From Nonomuraea montanisoli (GTDB lineage: Bacteria; Actinomycetota; Actinomycetes; Streptosporangiales; Streptosporangiaceae), in contig NZ_JABWGN010000013.1 of the NCBI RefSeq assembly GCF_013363975.1, positions 1 through 51,625 of the forward strand: a stretch of 51,625 bases of DNA, given 5' to 3'. Below, in pieces: positions 16,422 to 24,219 of the stretch. Numbering within the stretch: the first letter of the stretch is position 1; every line of letters begins with the position of its first letter. The translations under genes were made by a program, and so were the position numbers. The notes beneath the pieces were generated by a model, which saw only the letters and a list, made by a program, of their open reading frames with translations, did no database searches and was not told the DNA's origin.

Positions 16422-17384
16422 GTGGCGTCCGCGCCCCCCACGCGCTTTGCCATCAATTTCGTCATCGGCCTCGTGATCGCCGTCATCGCCTTCGGCGCGG
16501 CCAGCGCGACCGCGGCCCCCAAGCCCAGCGAGTCCGAGCTGCGCGCCGAGCTGAAGGAACTGAACGCCAAGGTCGACAAGCTCATCGAGAGCTACAACCT
16601 CAAGCGGGTCGAGCTGGCCAAGGCCCAGCGGGCGGCCGAGACGGCCGGCAAGCGGCTGACCGCGGCCGAGCAGGCCGTCGCCGCGGCGGAGAGCCGGGTC
16701 GCCCAGATCGCCCAGATGCGCTACCAGAGCGGCGACCCGGCCGTGCTCGGCTTCGTGTTCCCCGGGAACACCACCGGGGCGGCCGTCCTGGAGCAGATGA
16801 TCGCCGAGCAGCAGGCGGTCGTGCGGAACGTCGCCCAGGCCCGCGACGAGCAGCGGAAGGCGGCCGAGGAGGCCACCGCGCTGGCCACCCGCATCCGGAC
16901 CGAGGCGGCGGACGTCGACAGGCGGCGCGACGAGGCGCAGGACGTCATCGACGACATCGAGAAGAAACTCAAGGACCTCGTCCCGGTCAGCACCGGCCGC
17001 CGCTCCGACGGCACCTGGGCGCCCGAGCTGCCCTCGGGCACCGACAACATCACCCCCCGCACCCGGGCGATGCGCGCGCTGGTCGAGAAGAACTTCTCGC
17101 TGCCGTTCACGGTCGGCTGCTTCCGCTCGGGGTCGAGCGGCGAGCACCCGCTGGGGCGGGCGTGCGACTTCATGATGAGCACGGGCGGCACCATGCCCAG
17201 CGCGGCCAACAAGGCGCTCGGCGACCGCGTCGCCGCCTGGGCGCTGGAGAACAGGGCCAAGCTCGGGGTGAAGTACGTGATCTGGCAGCAGCGCATCAAC
17301 ATGGGCTCCGGCTGGAGGGCCATGGAGGACCGCGGCAGCATCACCGAGAACCACTTCGACCACGTGCACATCTCGATGAACTGA
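16422..17384 (+). CDS. secreted coiled-coil protein with C-terminal LAS-like peptidase domain
   Basis: Predicted exported cell-wall hydrolase of 320 residues. An N-terminal signal or anchor helix (about 10-31, ending in ATA-AP) is followed by a long coiled coil (about 35-185) rich in Ala, Glu, Arg and Gln, like RipA/CwlO-type proteins. The C-terminal ARB_07466-like domain carries EHPLGRACDF (His242, Asp249) and a terminal HFDHVHI (His314, His316), which resemble the zinc ligands of LAS/VanY-type peptidases. The start is GTG (16422-16424), close behind a c-di-AMP riboswitch. Coiled-coil plus hydrolase architecture fits a septal or elongation peptidoglycan enzyme; actual cleavage specificity is unknown. 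Confidence 0.85.
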   Translation: MASAPPTRFAINFVIGLVIAVIAFGAASATAAPKPSESELRAELKELNAKVDKLIESYNLKRVELAKAQRAAETAGKRLTAAEQAVAAAESRVAQIAQMRYQSGDPAVLGFVFPGNTTGAAVLEQMIAEQQAVVRNVAQARDEQRKAAEEATALATRIRTEAADVDRRRDEAQDVIDDIEKKLKDLVPVSTGRRSDGTWAPELPSGTDNITPRTRAMRALVEKNFSLPFTVGCFRSGSSGEHPLGRACDFMMSTGGTMPSAANKALGDRVAAWALENRAKLGVKYVIWQQRINMGSGWRAMEDRGSITENHFDHVHISMN

Positions 17385-17402
17385 CGCGATCCGGGCGGGC
17401 CG

Positions 17403-18611
17403 TCAGCCATCGCGGTCGTGGCCGTCGCCGGCGCGCGTGACGGCCCGTACGTACCGGGCGGCCAGCGGCCTGGCGCTGAGGCCGTGCAGCAGGACGCTCA
17501 TGAGCACGGTCAGGCCGATGACGGCGGCGGCGTCGCCCGCGGCGGTCCCCAGTTCCTCGACCGCCAGGAGGGCGAAGACCAGCGAGGCGAGTCCCCGGGG
17601 TCCGAACCAGCCGACGAACAGCACGGTGGCGCGGCCGAGCCCGGCGCCGGCGCAGGCCAGCGCGACGGGCGCCATCCGCAGCACGGTGAGGCTCAGGATC
17701 GCGTACGCCACGACGGCGGGGTCGACCCGGCCGGCCACGAGCGGGACGGCGATCGCGCCGAACGCGAGCCAGACGAGCAGGGACACCAGGCCGCCGGCCT
17801 GCTCCAGGAACACCAGCTCGGCTGGGCCCCGCGGACCGGCCGCCGCGCCGAAGGCGAGCCCCCCGCAGAAGGCCGCGACGAACCCGTTGCCGTGGACGGC
17901 GAGCGAGGCCGTGTAGGCGACGATCGCGAGGGCCAGGACGGCGATGCCGGCCCAGTCGTCGGCGGCCCATCCCCGGCGGCGCGCCCAGCGCAGCAGCCCG
18001 CCGCCGGCCAGGCCGCTGCCGGCGCCCACCAGCACGCCGATGCCGAGCTCGGCGAGCGCCGCCCAGCCGTGCGCGCCCCCGAGCCCCTCCGCCGAGGCGG
18101 CGCCGGCGATCGCCAGGACGACCACGGGCGTGACGACGCCGTCGTTGAGGCCGCTCTCGACGGTGATCAGCCGCCGGACGTCCACGGGCACCGCGGGGTT
18201 GGTGACCACCGGAAGCCCCAGGGCGGCGTCGGTCGGCGCGAGCGCGGCCCCCACCAGGAGGGCGAGCCAGATGCCGAGGGCCGGGAAGAGCCGGTCCGCC
18301 AGCGCCCATCCGGCCAGGACGGTGAGGGGCAGCCCGACGGCCAGCAGGCGCAGGTACCGGCCGAGGTCGCGGCGCACCTGGCTGAGGGGCACGCCCGCGG
18401 CGTCGGAGAACAGCACCCACACCAGGGTGATCTCGACCAGGGGCTTCAGCGTCCGCGCGGTCACGGACGGCGGGCCGACCAGGCCGGCCTCGGCGACGAG
18501 CCAGCCGGCGACGACGAAGACGATCGGCGCGGTGAGGTCGGCGCGCTGGAGGCGCCCCGACACGACCCCCCACAGGAAGATCGCCGCAGAGGTGACCAGC
18601 AGCGCCGTCAT
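17403..18611 (-). CDS. cation:proton antiporter, NhaP/CPA1-like
   Basis: A second, shorter antiporter (402 residues, about 12 membrane segments). It has the VGAALAPTDAALGLPVV motif and the following ESGLNDGVVTPVVV, with the conserved ND pair of the transport helix, and FVGWFGPRGLASLVFALL near the end. Unlike the first antiporter it has no long cytosolic tail. The start is ATG at 18609-18611, with GGAGGGGG about 13 bases upstream. It is convergent with the c-di-AMP-controlled hydrolase, 18 bp apart. Ion specificity is not evident. Confidence 0.87.
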   Translation of the reverse strand: MTALLVTSAAIFLWGVVSGRLQRADLTAPIVFVVAGWLVAEAGLVGPPSVTARTLKPLVEITLVWVLFSDAAGVPLSQVRRDLGRYLRLLAVGLPLTVLAGWALADRLFPALGIWLALLVGAALAPTDAALGLPVVTNPAVPVDVRRLITVESGLNDGVVTPVVVLAIAGAASAEGLGGAHGWAALAELGIGVLVGAGSGLAGGGLLRWARRRGWAADDWAGIAVLALAIVAYTASLAVHGNGFVAAFCGGLAFGAAAGPRGPAELVFLEQAGGLVSLLVWLAFGAIAVPLVAGRVDPAVVAYAILSLTVLRMAPVALACAGAGLGRATVLFVGWFGPRGLASLVFALLAVEELGTAAGDAAAVIGLTVLMSVLLHGLSARPLAARYVRAVTRAGDGHDRDG

Positions 18612-18681
18612 GCCCGGGTCACCCCCTCCGTCGGGTCCTTCCCTCAGGTGTACCCGGGGCCTCGCCGATGGCCGCCCGGAC

Positions 18682-19557
18682 TCAGAGCACCTGCGGCTCG
18701 CCGACGGGGCTGTCCGCCTCCCAGTCGATGGCGACCTTCTGCGGGTCCTCAGGGGCGATCTTGGCGGGAAGCACGGTGCCCGGCACGAGCCGGGTCAGGT
18801 GCGGCCGCGGGACCCGGTGGGCCAGGCGCACCTCGTACGGCCGGTACGGGCCGGTCACCCGCAGGTCGAAGCCCATGACCGGGTCGCCGTCGTCGGTGGT
18901 CATGCCGTTCATCGAGAACGTCCCGAGGATGGTCACGGTGGCGGGCACGCCCCGGGCCAGGATGTCGGCGGCCGACACCTGCCGGCCGGCCGCGGACGGC
19001 CGGGAGGCCGGGCCCGCCGCCTGGGACCAGTCGACCGTCAGGCGGCCGGGGTCGTTCGGGTCGACGCGGACGGCCAGGTGGGAGCCGGGCAGGACCGCGC
19101 CCACGAGCAGGCGTGGGATCGGCTCGCGGTGCGCCGCGCGGTACGGCTCCGCGCCCGGCCGGTGGACCTCCAGCTCGAACACGGCCACGGGCAGGTCGTT
19201 GACCGTCACGCCCGTGTCGCGCATCGACAGGACGACGGCGCTCGCCGGCGACCCGTTGCGGAGCAGATCGCGGTCGCCCCCGGCCAGGTCCCTGATCATG
19301 CCGAACACGCCGCCCGAGCCGGCCGGCCGGAGGGCTCCGTCCATGGACGACATGGCCGCGCCCATCGAGCGGTTGATCAGGCCGAAGACGACCAGGAAGG
19401 CGCCGGGGACGGTGAGCGTCATGCCGGCGGAGAACGCCACGCCGGCCCATCCGGGCATGGGCCACGTCATCATCCCCACGACCCCGGCGCCCAGCAGGAC
19501 GAGACCGCTCCCCACCACCGCCGCCCCGACGGGGAGCAGCTTTCCCTTCTGTGCCAT
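18682..19557 (-). CDS. membrane protein with duplicated soluble domain, function unknown
   Basis: 291 residues. Two hydrophobic helices near the N-terminus (about 10-31 and 36-62) are followed by a soluble part built from two related halves. Each half has a beta-rich pattern ending in a DP-rich DW motif (DPNDPGRLTVDW and then PEDPQKVAIDW), with LLVGAVLPGSHLAVRV matching LTRLVPGTVLPAKI. This internal duplication is visible by eye. The layout resembles DUF3592-like or other actinobacterial 'hypothetical membrane proteins'. The start is ATG (19555-19557) with AAGGAA seven bases upstream. It is divergent from the proline-rich protein and protease pair; no function is assigned. Confidence 0.75.
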   Translation of the reverse strand: MAQKGKLLPVGAAVVGSGLVLLGAGVVGMMTWPMPGWAGVAFSAGMTLTVPGAFLVVFGLINRSMGAAMSSMDGALRPAGSGGVFGMIRDLAGGDRDLLRNGSPASAVVLSMRDTGVTVNDLPVAVFELEVHRPGAEPYRAAHREPIPRLLVGAVLPGSHLAVRVDPNDPGRLTVDWSQAAGPASRPSAAGRQVSAADILARGVPATVTILGTFSMNGMTTDDGDPVMGFDLRVTGPYRPYEVRLAHRVPRPHLTRLVPGTVLPAKIAPEDPQKVAIDWEADSPVGEPQVL

Positions 19558-19734
19558 CTGCGTGTTCCTTACTCGCCTGTACGACTTGGGCGATCACAGG
19601 ACACACGAGAGCGCTTGCGTGGCGGTTGCACGGCGTTTGCCCGCTCCCGTACCGGTTTCCAGACCCATGCCAGGAGCCGGGAACCCCTCGGCCTGCCATG
19701 TCGTTTGTGACCGATAAGGTCAAACACTCGTAAA

Positions 19735-19759
19735 GCGCCCCTTGTGGTTTGAGGGGCGC
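19735..19759 (+). other. 5' leader hairpin before the proline-rich protein gene
   Basis: GCGCCCCT (19735-19742) and AGGGGCGC (19752-19759) form a perfect 8-bp stem with a 9-nt loop, ending 24 bp before the ATG. It could be a leader attenuator, a protein-binding site or a terminator of upstream transcription. No U-tract follows. Confidence 0.4.
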
Positions 19760-19783
19760 CTGTGACGCACCACTGGAGAGACG

Positions 19784-20734
19784 ATGACGTACCCGCCGCC
19801 TGGTCAGGGGCCGGGGTATCCCGCCCCGCAGCCGCCCGGCGGACATCCCGCCCCGTACCAGCCGCAGGCGTACCCGCCGCCGGGCGGGCCGGGACCGTAC
19901 GGGCCGCCGCAGGGCGGGCCGGCGCCGTACGGGCAGCCCCAGGGCGCGCCCGGTCCCTACGGCCCGCCGCCGCAGGCGCCCGACTCCGGGCCGCCCAGGC
20001 GAGGGGCGGGACGGATCATCGCCGGGGTGCTCGTGGCCGGGTTCGGCCTGCTGTCGGCGCTCGGCGGCGGCCTGCTCGTCCAGCACGCCTTCCGCAACAG
20101 CGAGCAGAAGATCCGCAGCAAGCAGTTCTCCATGGACCTGTGGCGCAACGTCCCCGTCGAGAAGCTGCTCCCCGCCACGATCGGCCACCAGGACCCGGAC
20201 AAGAAGGGCGACGGCCCCGACACCGAGCGCGGCTGGACCAGGGCCGCCATCTCCTCCGACACCTCGTGCGGCGCCGCGCTGTCCGGCGGCCTGGCCAAGC
20301 TCGCCGCCCAGCGCGGCTGCGTCGCGGCCCTGCGCGCGACGTACGTCGACGACACCGGCGGCACGGCCGCGACCGTCGCGATCGTCGCCTTCCGCGACGT
20401 CTCCGCCAAGGACGACCTCGGCGACATCGTCCGCGAGGGGCAGGACGAGCAGGACCACGTCGTGCGCGCCCTCGCGGCCCCCGGCACGCAGTGGAAGGAC
20501 GCGGCCCGCACCGGCGACGGCGGCAGGGCCGTGTTCGACATGTACACACCGCTGTTCGTGGCGGTCACCGCGGGCCCGGCCGACGGCAGGCGCCCCGGCA
20601 GGCTGCCCGACCCCTGGGGCAACCGGCCGCTGGAGCAGAAGGCCGACCGCTCGGCGTGGACCTCCACGGCCGAGGGACTGGCCGACAACCTGGTCTACCG
20701 GCTGAACAACCAGATCCCGAAGGTGGGCGCATGA
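19784..20734 (+). CDS. proline/glycine-rich single-pass membrane protein
   Basis: 316 residues. The first 70 are almost entirely Pro, Gly, Tyr, Gln and Ala in PPPGQGPGY/PAPYQP/PYGPP-type repeats and are predicted to be cytosolic and disordered. One transmembrane helix follows (about 77-101), then an external domain of about 210 residues that I do not recognise, with two cysteines (TSCGAALSGG and RGCVAAL) able to form a disulfide. The start is ATG 19784 with GGAGAG upstream. Its stop overlaps the next gene's ATG (ATGA), so it is translationally coupled to a membrane-anchored serine protease, which suggests it is a partner, chaperone or substrate of that protease. Confidence 0.8.
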   Translation: MTYPPPGQGPGYPAPQPPGGHPAPYQPQAYPPPGGPGPYGPPQGGPAPYGQPQGAPGPYGPPPQAPDSGPPRRGAGRIIAGVLVAGFGLLSALGGGLLVQHAFRNSEQKIRSKQFSMDLWRNVPVEKLLPATIGHQDPDKKGDGPDTERGWTRAAISSDTSCGAALSGGLAKLAAQRGCVAALRATYVDDTGGTAATVAIVAFRDVSAKDDLGDIVREGQDEQDHVVRALAAPGTQWKDAARTGDGGRAVFDMYTPLFVAVTAGPADGRRPGRLPDPWGNRPLEQKADRSAWTSTAEGLADNLVYRLNNQIPKVGA

Positions 20735-21933
20735 TCAGGAGAGTGGCGGCCACGGCCGTCCTGACCACCGGACTCGTCGCCGGCGCGGCGGTCCCGGGCC
20801 TGGCCGACGCGCCCCGCGGCTGGGAGCGGACGGCCATGCGCGTGCCGGGCGCCCAGCGGCTCACCGAGGGCAAGGGCGTCACCGTCGCGGTCCTCGACAC
20901 GGGCGTGATGAAGGGCCACCCGGAGTTCAGGGGCAGGGTGACCGGCGGCCCCGACTTCATCGGCGGCGGCGCCCGTCCCGGCCAGAGCTACTGGGGCGGG
21001 CACGGCACGGCCATGGCCTCCAGTGTGCTGCACGTGGCGCCGGACTCGCGGGTGCTGTCCGTACGGGTGATCTGGGACCGCGAGGACCCGGCGCGCAAGC
21101 GGGCGGAGAAGGCGGCCAAGGACGGCAAGATCGGGGCCGACAAGGAGAGCGAGCGCGCCGGCAACGCCCTGGCCAAGGGCATCCGCTACGCCGTCGACCA
21201 CGGCGCCCGGGTCGTGTCGATGTCGCTGGGCACCTCGGAGTGGGGCTGGGGCGGCTACGAGGAGGACACGGCCGCGGCCGTCGACTACGCCGTCGGCAAG
21301 GGCGCGATCCTCGTGGCCAGCGCCGGCAACGGGGGCTCCACCGACCCGCTGGAGGTGGACGCCAACAACACCATGTCGTACCCGGCCGGCTATCCGGGCG
21401 TGATCGCGGTGGCGGCGATGGGGCCGGAGGGCACGCGGGCGGACTTCTCGCAGGTGCACACGTACAACACGATCGCCGCGCCGGGCGTCGACATCTACGC
21501 CGCCCGCAACAGCGGCGGCTTCGAGGCGGGCGACGGCACCTCGCCGGCCTGCGCGCTGGTGGCGGGCACCGCGGCGCTGATGCTGTCGGCCAACCCGAAG
21601 CTGACGCCCCGGCAGGTGCGCGACATCCTCGTCCGGACGGCCCGCAAGCCGCCGGCCGGTTACACCCCGTTCCTCGGCTTCGGGCTGGTGAACGCGGAGG
21701 CGGCGGTGAAGGCGGCGTCCACGGCGACGGCGGCGAAGACCGCGGCCGTGCCGTACAAGGGGAAGGAGTACTTCGGCAACGGGCCGGTCGGCTCGCCCGT
21801 CGCCCACCCGCCGATCGACCAGTCCCTGCTCTGGGTGGGCGGCGGGGCGGTCGGCGTCGGTGTGCTGTGCGGGGTGGGCGCGTTCTTCCTGTTCCGCCGT
21901 CCACGGGCCCGCCGCGCGCGGCGGGCGGCGTGA
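20731..21933 (+). CDS. membrane-anchored S8 (subtilisin/mycosin-like) serine protease
   Basis: 400-residue exported protease. Signal peptide (1-26, cleavage near ADA-PR). Catalytic Asp56 (VAVLDTGV), His91 (GGHGTAMAS), oxyanion Asn200 (ASAGNGG) and Ser271 (GDGTSPACALVAG) are all present. A C-terminal transmembrane helix (about 366-389) is followed by a short Arg-rich tail. Signal peptide, S8 domain and C-terminal anchor is the layout of mycosins from type VII secretion loci. However, there is no eccB/C/D/E or WXG100 gene here, so a link to type VII secretion is only structural. The ATG at 20731 overlaps the stop of the proline-rich membrane protein. Confidence 0.9.
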   Translation: MIRRVAATAVLTTGLVAGAAVPGLADAPRGWERTAMRVPGAQRLTEGKGVTVAVLDTGVMKGHPEFRGRVTGGPDFIGGGARPGQSYWGGHGTAMASSVLHVAPDSRVLSVRVIWDREDPARKRAEKAAKDGKIGADKESERAGNALAKGIRYAVDHGARVVSMSLGTSEWGWGGYEEDTAAAVDYAVGKGAILVASAGNGGSTDPLEVDANNTMSYPAGYPGVIAVAAMGPEGTRADFSQVHTYNTIAAPGVDIYAARNSGGFEAGDGTSPACALVAGTAALMLSANPKLTPRQVRDILVRTARKPPAGYTPFLGFGLVNAEAAVKAASTATAAKTAAVPYKGKEYFGNGPVGSPVAHPPIDQSLLWVGGGAVGVGVLCGVGAFFLFRRPRARRARRAA

Positions 21934-21961
21934 CACCGGCCCGCCGGGGACGGCGGGCGGC

Positions 21962-23266
21962 CTAGCCGGTGAGCTTGAGCGGGTTGAACAGGTCGGCGTA
22001 GACCAGCAGCCCGGCCATGACGATCATCACGAGGGCCAGCGTGTACGTCAGCGGCAGCACCTTGGCGATGTCCACGTACGCGGGCTCCGGCCGGCGGGTG
22101 ATCCGGGCGAAGGCCCGCTTGATGCCCTCCCACAGGCCGCCCGCGATGTGGCCGCCGTCGAGCGGCAGCAGCGGGATGAGGTTGAACATGCCGATCGCCA
22201 GGTTGAACCCGGCCAGCAGGTTCACCACGTTGAAGACCTTCATCTCGGTGGTCATGTCCGAGGAGAGGATCTCGCCGCCCAGGCGCCCGGCGCCCACGAC
22301 GCCGACGGGGCCCTCGGGGTCGCGCTCCTGCCCGGAGAAGGCGGCGTGCCAGATGCCGACCATCTTCTCCGGCAGGTCGAGCAGCGACCCGGCGACCCGG
22401 CCGGTCAGCTCGCCCATGTAGCCGGCGACCATGCCGAAGCTCTGCTTCTCCATCACCTGGGTGGGCAGCACGCCGAGGAAGCCGACGTTCTTGTCGACCT
22501 TGTTCGGGTCGGTCAGTGACGGCCGGTCCTGGGCGATGAGCGTGACGGGCAGCGTGACCTGCTTGCCGTCGCGCACGATGCCCAGCGCGACGGTGCCGGC
22601 GCCGTGCCCCCGGATGAGGCGGGTGGCGTCGTCCCAGGTGGAGATCTTCTGGCCGTCGAAGGAGACGATCTTGTCTCCCGGCTTGAGCCCGGCCTTGGCG
22701 GCGGGGGTCGGCTGGTCGGTGGGACGGCACTCGGCGCGCTTCTCACTGACCGGGATGACGCAGGTGTTGGTCTGCGGCGAGACGATCGGGGCGTAGGTGG
22801 GCAGGCCGATGCCGACGAGCAGGATCGAGAACAGGATGAACGACAGCACGAAGTTCATGGCCGGGCCGCCGGACATGATGATGACCTTCTGCCACCACTT
22901 CTTCCGGTAGAACACGCGGTCCTCGTCGCCGGGCCGGACCTCCTCCATGGACGCCTCACGGGCGGTCTCGATGAGGCCCTGGAACGGCCCGGTCGAGGTG
23001 CCGCGGAGCTTGCCCGGGGCGTCGCCCGGCCGCGGCGGCAGCATGCCGATCATGCGGATGTAGCCGCCCAGCGGGATCCACTTGATGCCGTACTCGGTCT
23101 CGCCCCGGCGGATCGACCAGGCGGTCGTGCCGAAGCCCACCATGTACTGGGGCACCCGGACCCCGAAGATCTTGGCCGGCACGAGGTGTCCGATCTCGTG
23201 CAGCGCGATGGAGACCATCAGTCCGATGAGGAAGACGGCGATCCCGGCGACGAACAGCCAGTTCAT
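21962..23266 (-). CDS. site-2 intramembrane metalloprotease (Rip1/RseP family)
   Basis: M50 zinc protease that cleaves membrane-bound anti-sigma factors or other membrane proteins. The 434 residues show HEIGH (23-27) in the first helix, a central PDZ domain (about 185-260, AGLKPGDKIVSFDGQ), and the second active-site motif NLIPLLPLDGGH in a later helix. The start is ATG 23264-23266 with GGAGTG upstream. In many actinobacteria the homologue lies between dxr and ispG; neither is present next to it here. It is convergent with the S8 protease gene; the two stop codons are only about 30 bp apart. Confidence 0.93.
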   Translation of the reverse strand: MNWLFVAGIAVFLIGLMVSIALHEIGHLVPAKIFGVRVPQYMVGFGTTAWSIRRGETEYGIKWIPLGGYIRMIGMLPPRPGDAPGKLRGTSTGPFQGLIETAREASMEEVRPGDEDRVFYRKKWWQKVIIMSGGPAMNFVLSFILFSILLVGIGLPTYAPIVSPQTNTCVIPVSEKRAECRPTDQPTPAAKAGLKPGDKIVSFDGQKISTWDDATRLIRGHGAGTVALGIVRDGKQVTLPVTLIAQDRPSLTDPNKVDKNVGFLGVLPTQVMEKQSFGMVAGYMGELTGRVAGSLLDLPEKMVGIWHAAFSGQERDPEGPVGVVGAGRLGGEILSSDMTTEMKVFNVVNLLAGFNLAIGMFNLIPLLPLDGGHIAGGLWEGIKRAFARITRRPEPAYVDIAKVLPLTYTLALVMIVMAGLLVYADLFNPLKLTG

Positions 23267-23369
23267 CTAGGCGCACTCCAGGTAAACGGATGGTCCCGAC
23301 CACACAAGACTAGTCGAACTCTCCACACCTGATTGGCTTGCGCCCCCTTTGGGGAACCGAGAGACTTCG

Positions 23370-23389
23370 TTGACAGTATGCGATCATAC
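23370..23389 (+). promoter_or_regulatory. TTGACA box and GTATG/CATAC inverted repeat before the LuxR-type gene
   Basis: TTGACA (23370-23375) is followed immediately by GTATG (23376-23380) and CATAC (23385-23389), a short dyad with a 4-nt spacer. A good -10 is not obvious at the right distance. This would fit a promoter overlapped by an operator, possibly for autoregulation. Confidence 0.35.
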
Positions 23390-23420
23390 GATCACCCTGG
23401 GGTATGACGAAGGGAGCGCC

Positions 23421-24026
23421 TTGATCCGGATCCTGGTCGCCGAGCACCTCCCCCTGGTACGGCGCGGCCTGGTCGCCGCCCTCGGCGCCGAGCCCGGGAT
23501 GCGGGTCGTGGCCGACGTCGGCGGCGCCGAGGACGTGGTGCCGGCGGCGCTGGCGTCCGGGGCCGACACGGCGGTCGTCGATCTCGACCTGCCCGGCGCG
23601 GGCGGCCTGCCGGTGGTGGCGGCGCTGCACGAGAAGGCGCCCGGCTGCCGGGCGCTGGTGCTGTCCGCCCAGCCCAGCCCGGGGCAGGTGCGCCGGGCGT
23701 TCGCCGCGCACGCGCTCGGCTTCATGAGCCTGGACGTGGCGCCCGAGCGGCTGGCCGACGGGCTGCGGCAGGTGGCGGCGGGCCGGCGCGCGGTCGACTC
23801 CGAGCTGGCCGCCGCCGCGCTCCAGTCGGCGGCCAACCCGCTGACCCGGCGCGAGCTGGACGTGCTGCGCGCCGCCGCCGGCGGGGCCCGCTCGGCGGAG
23901 ATCGCCGACGAGCTCTGCCTGTCGGTCGGCACGGTGCGCAACCACCTGTCCCGGGTCATCTGCAAGACGGGGGCCCGCAACCGCGTCGACGCCATCCGCA
24001 TCGCCAGCGACTCCGGCTGGCTCTGA
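23421..24026 (+). CDS. LuxR/NarL-type response regulator with atypical receiver
   Basis: 201 residues: an N-terminal receiver-like domain and a C-terminal LuxR HTH (LTRRELDVLRAAAGGARSAE, then LSVGTVRNHLS, about 139-190). The receiver keeps a likely phospho-acceptor Asp54 (AVVDLDLPG). The usual acidic pair near the N-terminus is replaced by Glu-His (LVAEHLPLV), and the conserved Lys after the last strand is replaced (GFMSLD instead of GFLLKD). Phosphorylation is therefore uncertain and no sensor kinase gene is adjacent. TTG at 23421 was chosen because AAGGGAG sits at the right distance; the upstream region carries a short dyad. Confidence 0.82.
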   Translation: MIRILVAEHLPLVRRGLVAALGAEPGMRVVADVGGAEDVVPAALASGADTAVVDLDLPGAGGLPVVAALHEKAPGCRALVLSAQPSPGQVRRAFAAHALGFMSLDVAPERLADGLRQVAAGRRAVDSELAAAALQSAANPLTRRELDVLRAAAGGARSAEIADELCLSVGTVRNHLSRVICKTGARNRVDAIRIASDSGWL

Positions 24027-24058
24027 CCCCCCGTTCGCCGGCGTCCTGGAGGGAAAAG

Positions 24059-24099
24059 CCGGACCCCGGAAGAAGCCGCGCCGCTCCCCCGGGGTCCGG
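24059..24099. terminator. bidirectional terminator between LuxR-type and PP2C genes
   Basis: CCGGACCCCG (24059-24068) and CGGGGTCCGG (24090-24099) form a perfect 10-bp stem in the gap between these convergent genes. The bases before it on the plus strand (GAGGGAAAAG) give TTTTCCC after the stem on the minus strand. Confidence 0.7.
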
Positions 24100-24219
24100 G
24101 CACATGGGCAAGCAGTACGACGATCCCAGGACGGAGATCCGCCGGCCAGTGACGGCATTCACCATTCACCCGTGTGGTTCGTCATGGTCGGGTGGTCGCG
24201 CCGCGGAGGTCGCCGGCGG

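Noticed and set aside
19784..21933. Proline-rich protein and S8 protease as a type VII (ESX) secretion locus
   Set aside because: No eccB, eccC, eccD, eccE or WXG100 gene in the window; resemblance is limited to the protease architecture.
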